Of a stretch of DNA of 64,000 bases, positions 28,084 through 39,316 are shown in pieces (positions within the stretch are counted from its first letter, which is position 1; each line of letters begins with the position of its first letter). Source of the DNA: Pseudomonas mangiferae (GTDB taxonomy: Bacteria; Pseudomonadota; Gammaproteobacteria; Pseudomonadales; Pseudomonadaceae); contig NZ_VJOY01000011.1 of assembly GCF_007109405.1 (NCBI RefSeq), positions 90,252 to 154,251 on the forward strand, written 5' to 3'. Made by a program: the position numbers and the translations under genes. The notes below the pieces were generated by a model. It saw nothing but the letters and a program-made list of their open reading frames with translations. It was not told the DNA's origin and searched no databases.

Positions 28084-28665
28084 ATGGAGCGCACCCTGAG
28101 CACCCCGCGGCTGATCCGCCGCCTGTTGCTGGCGGTGGTGGCCATGTTCGGCTTCGGCTTCGCCCTGGTGCCGATCTACGACGTGATGTGCAAGGCCCTG
28201 GGCATCAACGGCAAGACCGCCGGCTCGGCCTACGAAGGCCGCCAGCAGGTGGACGAGACGCGCCAGGTGCGGGTGCAGTTCCTCGCCACCAACGCCGCCG
28301 GCATGTCCTGGGACTTCCACCCCAAGGCCGACCAGCTGGAGGTGAGGCCCGGCGCCAGCAACGAGATGCTCTTCGTCGCCTACAACCCCACCGACCGGCC
28401 GATGACCGCCCAGGCCATCCCCAGCGTGGCGCCCGCCGAGGCGGCGGCCTACTTCCACAAGACCGAGTGCTTCTGCTTCAGCCAGCAGGTGCTGCAACCG
28501 GGCGAGCGCATCGAGATGCCGGTGCGCTTCATCGTCGACCGCGAACTGCCCGGCGACGTCTTCCACCTGACCCTGGCCTACACCCTGTTCGACGTCACCG
28601 CGCGGCACCCGCCGGTGGCCCAGGCGCCGCGGACCGGCGCGACCAAGGAGAACCCCAATGGCTAG
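28084..28665 (+). CDS. ctaG: cytochrome oxidase copper chaperone CtaG (Cox11)
   Basis: A 193-residue Cox11 protein: one N-terminal membrane span (about 12-30) and a periplasmic immunoglobulin-like domain with the copper-binding CFCF motif at C129 and C131 (KTECFCFSQQ). It delivers Cu(I) to the CuB site of subunit I. The family's VPIYDVMCKALGINGKT segment follows the span. Its end overlaps the coxC start by eight bases. Confidence 0.96.
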   Translation: MERTLSTPRLIRRLLLAVVAMFGFGFALVPIYDVMCKALGINGKTAGSAYEGRQQVDETRQVRVQFLATNAAGMSWDFHPKADQLEVRPGASNEMLFVAYNPTDRPMTAQAIPSVAPAEAAAYFHKTECFCFSQQVLQPGERIEMPVRFIVDRELPGDVFHLTLAYTLFDVTARHPPVAQAPRTGATKENPNG

Positions 28666-29545
28666 CCACGAGCACTATTACGTCCCGGCCCAGAGCAAGT
28701 GGCCGATCGTCGCCACCCTCGGCCTGCTCATCACGGTGTACGGCCTGGGCACCTGGTTCAACGACCTGAAGGCGGCCCGCGAGGCCTCCCACGGGCCGCT
28801 GATCTTCTTCGTCGGCGCGCTGTTCATCGCCTACATGCTGTTCGGCTGGTTCGGTGCGGTGATCCGCGAGGGGCGCGCCGGCCTCTACAGCCCGCAGATG
28901 GACCGCTCGTTCCGCTGGGGCATGACCTGGTTTATCTTCTCCGAGGTGATGTTCTTCGCCGCCTTCTTCGGTGCGCTGTTCTACATCCGCATGTGGTCCG
29001 GGCCCTGGCTGGGGGGCGAGGGCAGCAAGGGCGTGGCGCACATGCTCTGGCCGAACTTCCAGTACACCTGGCCACTGCTGCACACCCCGGACCCGAAGCT
29101 GTTCCCGCCGCCCAAGGCGGTGATCGACCCCTGGCACCTGCCGCTGCTGAACACCGTGCTGCTGGTGACCTCCAGCTTCACCGTGACCTTCGCCCACCAC
29201 GCCCTGAAGCGCGGCGACCGGCGCAAGCTCAAGGCCTGGCTCGGCGCCACGGTGCTGCTGGGGGCGTGCTTCCTGGCGCTGCAGGTCACCGAGTACGTGG
29301 AGGCGTACCACGAGCTGGGACTGACCCTCGGCTCGGGCATCTACGGCGCCACCTTCTTCATGCTCACCGGCTTCCACGGCGCCCACGTGACCATCGGCGC
29401 ACTGATGCTGGGGATCATGCTGGTGCGCATCCAGCGCGGGCACTTCGACGCCCACCAGCACTTCGGCTTCGAGGCGGCCAGCTGGTACTGGCACTTCGTC
29501 GACGTGGTGTGGGTCTGCCTGTTCGTCTTCGTCTATGTACTCTGA
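28658..29545 (+). CDS. coxC: cytochrome c oxidase subunit III
   Basis: A 295-residue subunit with seven hydrophobic segments. Family motifs are GMTWFIFSEVMFFAAFFGALFY, FTVTFAHHALKRGDR, and the C-terminal FHGAHVTIGALML and YWHFVDVVWVCLF. It stabilises the oxidase core. Its start lies inside the end of ctaG, implying coupled translation. Confidence 0.97.
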   Translation: MASHEHYYVPAQSKWPIVATLGLLITVYGLGTWFNDLKAAREASHGPLIFFVGALFIAYMLFGWFGAVIREGRAGLYSPQMDRSFRWGMTWFIFSEVMFFAAFFGALFYIRMWSGPWLGGEGSKGVAHMLWPNFQYTWPLLHTPDPKLFPPPKAVIDPWHLPLLNTVLLVTSSFTVTFAHHALKRGDRRKLKAWLGATVLLGACFLALQVTEYVEAYHELGLTLGSGIYGATFFMLTGFHGAHVTIGALMLGIMLVRIQRGHFDAHQHFGFEAASWYWHFVDVVWVCLFVFVYVL

Positions 29546-29558
29546 CCCGCGCCAGGCG

Positions 29559-29762
29559 CTACCAGGTGGTATGGGCCACCAGCTGGCCGCTGTAGAAGCC
29601 CCAGGCGATCAGCGCGACGGTGAACGCCGCCAGCACCGCCCGCAGGGTCAGGGCGTTGACCAGGCGCGAGCTGCGGCCCTCGTCCTTCACCAGGAACACC
29701 AGGCCGCCGAACAGGCTGGCCACGGACGCCAGCAACAGAACGACGATGGCGAGCTTGAGCAT
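29559..29762 (-). CDS. twin-transmembrane small protein (DUF2909)
   Basis: A 67-residue protein with two membrane spans (about 3-24 and 40-60) joined by a charged loop (LVKDEGRSSRLVNAL), as in DUF2909 proteins of oxidase clusters. It is on the strand opposite to the otherwise unidirectional operon, 13 bases past coxC. Small antisense members at this spot are typical of Pseudomonas cox loci. Function is unknown; an oxidase assembly role is possible. Confidence 0.85.
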   Translation of the reverse strand: MLKLAIVVLLLASVASLFGGLVFLVKDEGRSSRLVNALTLRAVLAAFTVALIAWGFYSGQLVAHTTW

Positions 29763-29846
29763 GGCGGTCTCCTGGCGCGAGGGGGTGTCGGCCAGTATAG
29801 CCAGCCGCCCCGGCGACGCTGCTTCCGCCCTGGCCTGGGGCCCAGC

Positions 29847-30542
29847 GTGGCGGTGTTCCTGCTGCTGCCGCTGCTGGTGGGCCTGGGGGCCTGGCAACTG
29901 GCCCGGGCCGAGGAAAAGCGCGTGATGCTGGCAGCGGACGCCCGCCAGCAGGCCCTGCCGCCCCAGCCCCTGGAGCAGGTCCTGCAGGGCGCCGCGCCGG
30001 GTGGCAGCCGGGTGCGCCTGGAAGGCCGCTTCGATGCCGACCATGCCCTGCTGCTGGACAACCGCACCCGCGACGGCCGTCCCGGCGTGGAGCTGCTGCA
30101 ACCTTTCCACGACGCCGCCAGCCAGCGCTGGGTGCTGGTCAACCGGGGCTGGCTGCCCTGGACGGACCGGCGTGTGCCGGTGGCCTTCGACACGCCGCCC
30201 GGGCCACAGGCCCTGACCGTCGACCTCTACCGGCCGCCGGGCCAGGTGCTGGAGCTGCGCCAGGTGGCCGGCGAGGGCTGGCCGCGGCTGGTCAACCGGG
30301 TCGACGCACCCGCCCTGTGGACCGCCCTCGGTCGCGACGGCGTGCCCCTGGAGGCGCGCCTGGAGGGCGGCCCCGCGGCCTACCGGGTCGGCTGGCCGAC
30401 GGTGAGCCTGGGCCCCGAGACCCACGTCGGCTACGCCGTGCAATGGTTCGCCATGGCCGCGGCGTTGCTCGCCCTTTATTGCTACCTCGGCATCCGCCGG
30501 GCCCGGGAGGTGGTCGATGAACCCCAGCCTGTACCTCTCTGA
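29847..30542 (+). CDS. SURF1-family oxidase assembly protein
   Basis: At least 231 residues: an N-terminal span (VFLLLPLLVGLGAWQLARAEEKR) and a C-terminal span (about 203-222) with a periplasmic domain between, including VRLEGRFD, LLLDNRTRDGRPGVELLQPF, WVLVNRGWLP and HVGYAVQWFAMAAALL. SURF1 helps insert heme A into subunit I. The start is unsure: the frame reads conserved-looking FRPGLGPS sequence upstream of GTG 29847, but no ATG, GTG or TTG is available there until the opposite-strand gene. Translation might begin at a CTG or be affected by a small shift. Confidence 0.85.
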   Translation: MAVFLLLPLLVGLGAWQLARAEEKRVMLAADARQQALPPQPLEQVLQGAAPGGSRVRLEGRFDADHALLLDNRTRDGRPGVELLQPFHDAASQRWVLVNRGWLPWTDRRVPVAFDTPPGPQALTVDLYRPPGQVLELRQVAGEGWPRLVNRVDAPALWTALGRDGVPLEARLEGGPAAYRVGWPTVSLGPETHVGYAVQWFAMAAALLALYCYLGIRRAREVVDEPQPVPL

Positions 30543-31146
30543 CACCCCTTCGCCCCGCGGTCGCGGCCGTTGGCAGCTGCTGGGCCTGCTGGCCCTGGTG
30601 CTGGGGCCGATGCTGCTGGCCTCGGCCATGTACCGCTGGCAGTTCTGGGTGCCCGAGGGCCGCAGCTTCCACGGCGAACTGCTGGGGGATGGCCGCGACC
30701 GCGCCGCCCTGGGCATCGCGGAGGCGGCCACGCCCGCTGCAGCGGCCGCGCCGGTGGCGGCTTCGGAGGTGGACGCGCCGGGCGACCGCTGGCAAGTGCT
30801 GGTCACCAGCCCCGACGACTGCGCCGAGGCCTGCCGGCGCCTGGTCTACCTTGCCCGGCAGATCCACATCGGCCTGGGGCGCGAGGCGTCCCGCGGCGAG
30901 CACGCCCTGGCCAGCGCCACCGCGCCCACGGCCGACTACCGGGCGACCCTGGCGCGGGACTACCCGCGCCTGCGCCGCTACGACCTGGACGCCGGGCGCT
31001 ACCGCGGCGCGGTGCCGGGCGGCGAGCCGGCCCTGTGGATCGTCGACCCCCACGGCAACCTGGTGCTGCGCTACCCGGCCGGGGTGAACGGCAAGGCCGT
31101 GCTGGACGACCTGCGCCACCTGCTGAAGCTGTCGAAGATCGGCTGA
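30517..31146 (+). CDS. conserved membrane-anchored protein of the cox operon
   Basis: A 209-residue protein with one N-terminal span (about 20-40) and a soluble domain containing WQVLVTSPDDCAEACRRLVYLARQIHIGLGR and PALWIVDPHGNLVLRYP, which resemble a thioredoxin-fold (Sco/TlpA-like) core with DCAEAC in place of CxxxC. It overlaps the SURF1 gene by 26 bases and always sits here in Pseudomonas oxidase clusters as I recall. A thiol or copper role in oxidase assembly is inferred, not proven. Confidence 0.82.
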   Translation: MNPSLYLSDTPSPRGRGRWQLLGLLALVLGPMLLASAMYRWQFWVPEGRSFHGELLGDGRDRAALGIAEAATPAAAAAPVAASEVDAPGDRWQVLVTSPDDCAEACRRLVYLARQIHIGLGREASRGEHALASATAPTADYRATLARDYPRLRRYDLDAGRYRGAVPGGEPALWIVDPHGNLVLRYPAGVNGKAVLDDLRHLLKLSKIG

Positions 31147-31227
31147 ACCCTGGCTGCCGGCCCGGCCAATTCGCTGGAGCAAAACCGCGAGGCGGCCGGT
31201 CAGACAGTCTCGATGCGAGGAGAACCC

Positions 31228-32283
31228 ATGCCCCGACGCGCCCGCCCCGGCTTCCCCCTGGCCTGCGCCGCCACCCTGCTGGCGTTGCTGGTGGTGCTGC
31301 TGGGCGCCTATACGCGGCTGACCCACGCCGGGCTCGGCTGCCCCGACTGGCCGGGCTGCTACGGCTTTCTCGCGGTGCCCCAGGGCGAGGTGCAACTGGC
31401 CCACGCCGAGGCGCGCTTCCCGGACGCGCCGGTGGAAGCCCACAAAGGCTGGAACGAGATGATCCACCGCTACTTCGCCGGCAGCCTCGGGCTGGCCATC
31501 CTCGCCCTGGCGGTACAGGCGTTGCGCCATCGCGGGCGCCCCGGCCAGCCGCTGGGGCTGCCCCTGGTCCTGCTCGGGGTGGTGATCGCCCAGGCCGCCT
31601 TCGGCATGTGGACGGTGACCCTCAAGCTCTGGCCCCAGGTGGTCACCGCCCACCTGCTGGGCGGCTTCTGCACCCTCGGCCTGCTGTTCCTGCTGGCGCT
31701 GCGCCTGTCCGGCGCCTGGCCGCCGCGCCCGCTGGCGCCCTCGCTGCGGGTGTGGGCGGGACTGGGCCTGGCGCTGGTGGTGGGGCAGATCGCCCTGGGC
31801 GGCTGGGTCAGCGCCAATTACGCGGCCATGGCCTGCATCGACCTGCCCACCTGCCACGGCCAGTGGTGGCCGGCGGCGGATTTCGCTAACGGCTTCCACC
31901 TGACCCAGCACATCGGCCCCAACTACCTGGGCGGGCAGCTGGACAGTGACGCCCGCACGGCCATCCACCTGACCCACCGCCTCGGCGCCCTGACCCTGGC
32001 GCTGTACCTGCCGCTGCTGGCCTGGCGCCTGTGGCGGGCGGGCCTGGCGCGCCTGGCCGGGCTGCTGCTGGCGGTGCTGGCGCTGCAACTGGCCTTGGGG
32101 GTGAGCAACGTGCTGCTGCACCTGCCGTTGCCGGTGGCGGTGGCCCACAACGGCGGCGGTGCCTTGCTGCTGCTGACCCTGATCCTGACCAACTACCGCG
32201 TGCGGCCCCTGGCGGCGCCCGCGGCCGAGGCCCGCGCGGTGCCGCGGGATGCGCCGGCGCTGGAGCGCCTGGCGACCGACTGA
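31228..32283 (+). CDS. ctaA: heme A synthase
   Basis: A 351-residue membrane protein with eight spans that oxidises heme O to heme A. Conserved segments are GAYTRLTHAGLGCPDWPGCYG, the helix with EMIHRYFAGSLGL, VVTAHLLGG, and in the second half ALGGWVSANYAAMACIDLPTCHGQW, AIHLTHRLGA and VAVAHNGGGALLL, giving the four heme-ligand histidines and the Cys pair. ATG 31228 is chosen due to GAGGAGA before it. It lies directly upstream of the heme O synthase. Confidence 0.96.
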   Translation: MPRRARPGFPLACAATLLALLVVLLGAYTRLTHAGLGCPDWPGCYGFLAVPQGEVQLAHAEARFPDAPVEAHKGWNEMIHRYFAGSLGLAILALAVQALRHRGRPGQPLGLPLVLLGVVIAQAAFGMWTVTLKLWPQVVTAHLLGGFCTLGLLFLLALRLSGAWPPRPLAPSLRVWAGLGLALVVGQIALGGWVSANYAAMACIDLPTCHGQWWPAADFANGFHLTQHIGPNYLGGQLDSDARTAIHLTHRLGALTLALYLPLLAWRLWRAGLARLAGLLLAVLALQLALGVSNVLLHLPLPVAVAHNGGGALLLLTLILTNYRVRPLAAPAAEARAVPRDAPALERLATD

Positions 32284-32303
32284 TGCCCTGAGGAGAAAGA
32301 GCC

Positions 32304-33203
32304 ATGGCTACGCTATCGTCCGCGCAGCGCGTCCACGCCGGCTGGCGCGACTACCTGGAGCTGACCAAGCCGAAGGTGGTGGTGCTGATGCTGATCACCT
32401 CCCTGGTGGGCATGTTCCTGGCCACCCGCGCCGGCGTGCCGTGGACCGTGCTGCTGTTCGGCAACCTGGGCATCGCCCTGTGCGCCGGCGCCGCGGCGGC
32501 GGTGAACCACGTGGTGGACCGGCGCATCGACTCGATCATGGCCCGCACCCACCGCCGGCCCCTGGCCGAGGGGCGGGTCTCGCCCGCCGCGGCCCTGGCC
32601 TTCGCGCTGCTGCTGGCCGTCGCCGGGCAGGGCTTGCTGCTGGCCTTCACCAACCCCCTGACCGCCTGGCTGACCCTGGCCTCGCTGCTGGGCTACGCGG
32701 TGATCTACACCGGCTTCCTCAAGCGCGCCACGCCGCAGAACATCGTCATCGGCGGTGTCGCCGGGGCCGCGCCGCCGTTGCTGGGCTGGGTCGCGGTGAC
32801 CGGCCAGGTGAGCGCCGAACCGCTGCTGCTGGTGCTGCTGATCTTCGCCTGGACGCCGCCGCACTTCTGGGCCCTGGCGATCCACCGCAAGGCCGAGTAC
32901 GCCAAGGCGGACATCCCGATGCTGCCGGTCACCCACGGCGAGCACTACACCAAGGTGCACATCCTGCTCTACACCCTGGCGATGATCGCGGTGAGCCTGA
33001 TGCCCTTCGTCATCCACATGAGCGGCCCGCTCTACCTGCTCTGCGCCCTGGCCTTGGGCGCGCGCTTCCTGCGCTGGTCCTGGGTGCTCTACCGCGGCCA
33101 CGACCCGCGGGCCGCCATGGGTACCTTCCGCTATTCCATCGCCTACCTGTTCCTGCTGTTCATCGCGCTGCTGGTCGACCACTACCTGCTGCTGAACCTA
33201 TGA
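32304..33203 (+). CDS. cyoE: protoheme IX farnesyltransferase (heme O synthase)
   Basis: A 299-residue UbiA-type membrane prenyltransferase. The Mg2+/diphosphate motif N68-x3-D72-x3-D76 and R81 ([20 protein letters not shown]) is intact, with nine hydrophobic segments, and the second motif [13 protein letters not shown] follows. It makes heme O, the substrate of the preceding CtaA. It is 20 bases downstream of ctaA with AGGAGA before the ATG. Also known as ctaB. Confidence 0.97.
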   Translation: MATLSSAQRVHAGWRDYLELTKPKVVVLMLITSLVGMFLATRAGVPWTVLLFGNLGIALCAGAAAAVNHVVDRRIDSIMARTHRRPLAEGRVSPAAALAFALLLAVAGQGLLLAFTNPLTAWLTLASLLGYAVIYTGFLKRATPQNIVIGGVAGAAPPLLGWVAVTGQVSAEPLLLVLLIFAWTPPHFWALAIHRKAEYAKADIPMLPVTHGEHYTKVHILLYTLAMIAVSLMPFVIHMSGPLYLLCALALGARFLRWSWVLYRGHDPRAAMGTFRYSIAYLFLLFIALLVDHYLLLNL

Positions 33204-33276
33204 TGCGCGGCGGGTCCCGCGGCCATGCGGGGCCCGGCCGCCAGCGGCCGACCGTCTTCTCGGAACAGGCAAGCCT

Positions 33277-33909
33277 ATGACCCGCGTGCAGAAAACCGTC
33301 TTCATCCTCGTCGCCGTCGTCGCCCTGGTGATGGGGCTCACTGTCTACAAGGCCCTGAGCGAACGCCACCAGCAGGACCCGGTGCGGCTGCTGGACGCCG
33401 GCATTGTGCTGCTGCCCCAGAGCCGTACCCTGCCGGAACTGAGCATGACCGACCAGGATGGCCAGCCGCTGCGGGTGGATACCCTGAAGGGCCGCTGGAG
33501 CCTGCTGTTCTTCGGCTACACGTTCTGCCCGGACATCTGCCCCACCACCCTGGCCCAGCTGCGCGAGCTCAAGGGCAAGCTGCCCGAGGAAGCCCGCGCG
33601 CGGCTGCAGGTGATGCTGGTGAGCGTCGACCCGAACCGCGACACGCCGCAGCAGCTCAAGCAGTACCTGGGCTACTTTGACCCCGCCTTCCGCGGCGCCA
33701 CCGGCGATTTGGACACCCTGCAGAAATTCGCCGCCGCGGTGAGCATCCCGTTCATCCCCGCCGACACCAGCAAGCCCAACTACACCGTCGACCACAGCGG
33801 CAACCTGGTGATCATCGGCCCGGACGGCACCCAGCGCGGCTTCATCCGCGCGCCCCTGAACAACGCCAAGCTGGCCGACCAGCTGCCGTCCCTGGTGGCC
33901 GGCGACTGA
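33277..33909 (+). CDS. senC: Sco1/SenC-type copper chaperone
   Basis: A 210-residue protein with an N-terminal span (about 7-25) and a periplasmic thioredoxin fold. The copper site is C84 and C88 (FCPDICPTT) plus H174 (TVDHSGN). It loads or reduces the CuA site of CoxB. It closes the cox operon and is followed by a possible terminator shared with the convergent metQ gene. Confidence 0.96.
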   Translation: MTRVQKTVFILVAVVALVMGLTVYKALSERHQQDPVRLLDAGIVLLPQSRTLPELSMTDQDGQPLRVDTLKGRWSLLFFGYTFCPDICPTTLAQLRELKGKLPEEARARLQVMLVSVDPNRDTPQQLKQYLGYFDPAFRGATGDLDTLQKFAAAVSIPFIPADTSKPNYTVDHSGNLVIIGPDGTQRGFIRAPLNNAKLADQLPSLVAGD

Positions 33910-34008
33910 CGCACGGGCGCGCCGCGCCATCCACCAAGGGGGTGTCGTGAGAGGAGTGGGGAGAAGCGGTCAGGCGAGCGTCGCGGGGCGGGTCGCCAGG
34001 GGAACGCC

Positions 34009-34027
34009 GGGCGCCGGTGGGGCGCCC
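34009..34027. terminator. GC hairpin between senC and metQ
   Basis: Perfect seven-base arms GGGCGCC / GGCGCCC with a GGTGG loop between convergent operons, without a T tract. Confidence 0.4.
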
Positions 34028-34058
34028 GTCGTCGGGGGCCGTCGCCGGCCCGCGGGGA

Positions 34059-34835
34059 TCAGAACGCCGGGACCACGGCGCCCTTGTATTTTTCCTGGAT
34101 GAACTGCTTCACCTCGGGGCTGTGCAGGGCCTGGGCGAGCTTCTGCAGGGCCGGCGCGTCCTTGTTGTCGGCGCGGCTCACCAGGATGTTCACGTAGGGC
34201 GAGTCGGCGCCCTCGATCACCAGGGCGTCCTGGGTCGGGTTGAGCTTGGCTTCCAGGGCATAGTTGGTGTTGATCAGCGCCAGGTCCACCTGGGGCAGCA
34301 CCCGCGGCAGGGTCGCCGCTTCCAGTTCACGCACCTTCACGTGCTTCGGGTTGCCGACGATGTCCTTGGGCGTGGCGAGGATGCCGGTGCCTTCCTTGAG
34401 GGTGATCACCCCGGCCTTGGCCAGCAGGAGCAGGGCGCGGCCGCCGTTGGTGGCATCGTTGGGGATGGCCACGCTGGCGCCGTCGGGCAGGTCTTCCAGG
34501 CGCTTGACCTTGCTGGAGTAGGCGCCGAACGGCTCCACGTGCACGCCGGTCACGCTGACCAGTTCCACCGAGGTCTTGCGGCTCTTGTTGAATTCGTCCA
34601 GGTAAGGCTGGTGCTGGAAGAAGTTGGCGTCCAGGCGCTTCTCCGCCACCTGCACGTTGGGCTGCACGTAGTCGGTGAACACCTTCACCTCCAGCTCCAC
34701 CCCTTCCTTGGCCAACTGCGGCTTGAGGAACTCGAGGATTTCCGCGTGGGGCACCGGGGTCGCGGCGACCTTGAGGGTCTCCGCCTGGGCGGAGAACGCG
34801 GCGACGGCGGCCAGGACGGTCAGCAGTTTCTTCAT
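34059..34835 (-). CDS. metQ: methionine-binding protein MetQ/NlpA-type
   Basis: A 258-residue periplasmic solute-binding protein with a plain signal peptide (about 1-18, cleavage at AQA) rather than a lipobox. The NlpA-family body is clear (TLKVAATPVPHAEILEFLKP, FQHQPYLDEF, SVAIPNDATNGGRALLLL, LPQVDLALINTNYALEA). It captures methionine for MetNI. It is the last gene of metN-metI-metQ; 61 bases separate it from metI. Confidence 0.95.
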   Translation of the reverse strand: MKKLLTVLAAVAAFSAQAETLKVAATPVPHAEILEFLKPQLAKEGVELEVKVFTDYVQPNVQVAEKRLDANFFQHQPYLDEFNKSRKTSVELVSVTGVHVEPFGAYSSKVKRLEDLPDGASVAIPNDATNGGRALLLLAKAGVITLKEGTGILATPKDIVGNPKHVKVRELEAATLPRVLPQVDLALINTNYALEAKLNPTQDALVIEGADSPYVNILVSRADNKDAPALQKLAQALHSPEVKQFIQEKYKGAVVPAF

Positions 34836-34896
34836 GGGAAGGCTCCTTTGGTTTCGGGGTAGCGATGAGGCGGGCGACAGGCCCGCCCGCGCCGGT

Positions 34897-35574
34897 TCAC
34901 TTGCGGGAGAAATGCACCACCAGGCGATCGCCCACGGTCTGCAGCACCTGCACCAGGATCAGCAGCAGGATCACCGTGACCACCATGACGTCGGTCTGGA
35001 AGCGCTGGTAGCCGAAGCGGATCGCCAGGTCGCCGAGGCCGCCGGCCCCCACCACGCCGGCCATGGCGGTGTAGGACACCAGGGTGATGGCGGTGACCGT
35101 GGTGGCGGCGATGATGCCGGGGCGGGCCTCCGGCAGCAGGGCGTTGAGGACGATCTGCCGGGTGGTGGCGCCCATGGCCTGGGTGGCCTCGATGATGCCG
35201 CGGTCCACCTCCCGCAGGGCGGTCTCCACCAGCCGCGCGAAGAACGGCGTGGCGCCCACCACCAGCGGCGGGATGGCCCCGGCGACCCCCAGGGAGGTAC
35301 CGGTGATCAGCACGGTGAAGGGGATCATCACGATCAGCAGGATGATGAACGGCAACGAGCGCAGCACGTTGACCAGCAGGGAGAGCAGGGCGTAGACGCC
35401 CTTCTGCTCGAACAGCTGGCGTGGCCCGGTGAGGAACAGCAGCACCCCCAGGGGCAGCCCCAGCAGCACGGTGAACAGCAGCGAGCCGCCCAGCATCAGC
35501 AGGGTGTCCAGGGTCGCCAGCCAGATTTCCGCCCAGTCGATGTTCTGGACCAGGGAAGCGAAGGAAGCGTCCAT
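34897..35574 (-). CDS. metI: methionine ABC transporter permease
   Basis: A 225-residue permease with five hydrophobic segments. The EAA loop with the conserved Gly (IEATQAMGATTRQIVLNALLPEARPGI) that docks the ATPase is clear. The ATG shares one base with the metN stop (TGATG), so translation is coupled. It pairs with MetN below. Confidence 0.96.
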   Translation of the reverse strand: MDASFASLVQNIDWAEIWLATLDTLLMLGGSLLFTVLLGLPLGVLLFLTGPRQLFEQKGVYALLSLLVNVLRSLPFIILLIVMIPFTVLITGTSLGVAGAIPPLVVGATPFFARLVETALREVDRGIIEATQAMGATTRQIVLNALLPEARPGIIAATTVTAITLVSYTAMAGVVGAGGLGDLAIRFGYQRFQTDVMVVTVILLLILVQVLQTVGDRLVVHFSRK

Positions 35575-36581
35575 CAGCGCAGTACCTCCAGGTGCACGTC
35601 GGCCGCGCGGAAGCAGTCCAGGGCCGCCTCCACGTCGCCGCCGGTGAGGGCCAGGGTCAGTTGGCCGTAGGGCACGTCCTTGATGCGGTCGATGCGCCCG
35701 GCCAGGATGCTGTAGTCCACCCCGGTCTGGCGCGCCACGGTGCCCAGCAGCGGCGCGTAGGTGGAGTCGCCCTGGAAGGTCAGGCGCAGGATGCGCCCCG
35801 GCACGTGGGCGAAGTCGTCGCGCTGCTCGTGTTCGTCCACCTGCTCGGCCTCCAGCACGAAGCGCTGGGTGGTGGGGTGCTGCGGGTGCAGGAAGACGTC
35901 CGCCACCGGGCCTTCCTCGACGACGGTCCCGGCGTCCATCACCGCCACCCGGTCGCAGACCCGGCGGATCACGTCCATCTCGTGGGTGATCAGCACCACG
36001 GTGAGCCGCAACTCGCGGTTGATCTCCGCCAGCAGCTGCAGGACCTGGCCGGTGGTCTGCGGGTCGAGGGCGCTGGTGGCCTCGTCGCACAGCAGGATCT
36101 TCGGCCGGGTGGCCAGGGCCCGGGCGATGCCGACCCGCTGCTTCTGGCCGCCGGAAAGCTGCGCCGGGTATTTCTTCGCGTGGTCGGACAGGCCGACCCG
36201 GGCCAGCAGTTCGGCGACCCGCGCCTCGATCTCCCGCCGCGACAGCTCGCCGGCCAGCTTCAGCGGCATGCCGACGTTGTCGGCGACGGTCTTCGACGAG
36301 AGCAGGTTGAAGTGCTGGAAGATCATTCCGACCCGCTGGCGGAAGCGCCGCAGGCCCTCGCCGTCCAGGGCGGTGATGTCCTCGCCGTCCACCACGATGC
36401 GCCCGCCGCTGGGTTCTTCCAGGCGGTTGATCAGCCGCAGCAGCGTGCTCTTGCCGGCGCCGGAATGGCCTATCAGGCCGAAGATCTGCCCGCCTTCGAT
36501 GGTCAGGCGGCTGGGATGCAGCGCGGGAATCTCGCGTTTGCCGACCGTGTAGGTCTTGTGGACGTTGTGGAACTCGATCAC
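35574..36581 (-). CDS. metN: methionine ABC transporter ATPase
   Basis: A 335-residue ATPase with Walker A at 38-46 (GHSGAGKST), signature LSGGQ at 142-146 and Walker B at 162-168. The C-terminal NIL domain (about 260-335, [15 protein letters not shown]) binds methionine and inhibits transport when the cell is replete. It is first in metNIQ. Upstream on the minus strand a TAAAAT sequence (36645-36650) could serve as -10. Confidence 0.97.
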   Translation of the reverse strand: MIEFHNVHKTYTVGKREIPALHPSRLTIEGGQIFGLIGHSGAGKSTLLRLINRLEEPSGGRIVVDGEDITALDGEGLRRFRQRVGMIFQHFNLLSSKTVADNVGMPLKLAGELSRREIEARVAELLARVGLSDHAKKYPAQLSGGQKQRVGIARALATRPKILLCDEATSALDPQTTGQVLQLLAEINRELRLTVVLITHEMDVIRRVCDRVAVMDAGTVVEEGPVADVFLHPQHPTTQRFVLEAEQVDEHEQRDDFAHVPGRILRLTFQGDSTYAPLLGTVARQTGVDYSILAGRIDRIKDVPYGQLTLALTGGDVEAALDCFRAADVHLEVLR

Positions 36582-36925
36582 GGGACGAACCTTGTGGGTG
36601 CGAGGTAATTCGGTAAAGGGGGGCGGTGAGCGCCGGGGGCGCGCATTTTAGCCTGAACCCTTATGCAAACTTAGTTTTTGTTTGGCGGGCGCCCGAGCGA
36701 AAAAGCATAAGCCGATGAGCGGACCCGGGGTCACGCCTGCGACAACACGGACGATCAACGGGGCGGAACGCATGGCGAAGTGCGCCGGTCACTACCTAGA
36801 CCTGCGACGGGGCCCAGCCTGTACCCGCCGCCTCGAATGCGACGACCGGCCCGCCGCCTGGCGGGACCGGTCGCACGAGAAAACCGACGCCCCGCCCGGG
36901 GCCGCCTACGAGGAGTCTACAACCG
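36582..36925. other. divergent promoter region of metN and katE
   Basis: About 340 bases without a gene. A TAAAAT-like -10 for metN is at 36645-36650 (minus). The stretch CTTATGCAAACTTAGTTTTTG (36659-36679) is AT-rich. For katE, CACTACCTAGACC at about 36791 faintly resembles a sigma-S -10 but is not convincing. Confidence 0.45.
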
Positions 36926-39070
<2,145 letters not shown>

Positions 39071-39087
39071 CGCCCGCCGCGTCACCG

Positions 39088-39122
39088 AGCCCCCGCCGCC
39101 CTCCGGGCCGCGGGGGCTTTTT
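39088..39122 (+). terminator. rho-independent terminator of katE
   Basis: Nine-base arms AGCCCCCGC / GCGGGGGCT followed by TTTTT, starting 18 bases after the katE stop. This is the clearest intrinsic terminator for a plus-strand gene in the window. Confidence 0.9.
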
Positions 39123-39316
39123 CATGGGCGTCCGCCGCGGGCAGGCCCGGGCCAGGGCGGTCCGCCGTGCCGACCACCCGCTGCGGACGACCGCGCGACC
39201 GGTGGCGAGGGCCCGCGATCGCCGCCGTTACCCTTGGAACGCCGGGCATCCTCGGGCACACTGCCGGCCTTCTTCACGTCGCGGCACGGCCGACCCGCTC
39301 CGAAAGGGAATTCAGC

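Noticed and set aside
36786..36800. Sigma-S -10 before katE (CACTACCTAGACC)
   Set aside because: Too many mismatches to CTATACT; only the known biology of HPII favours it.
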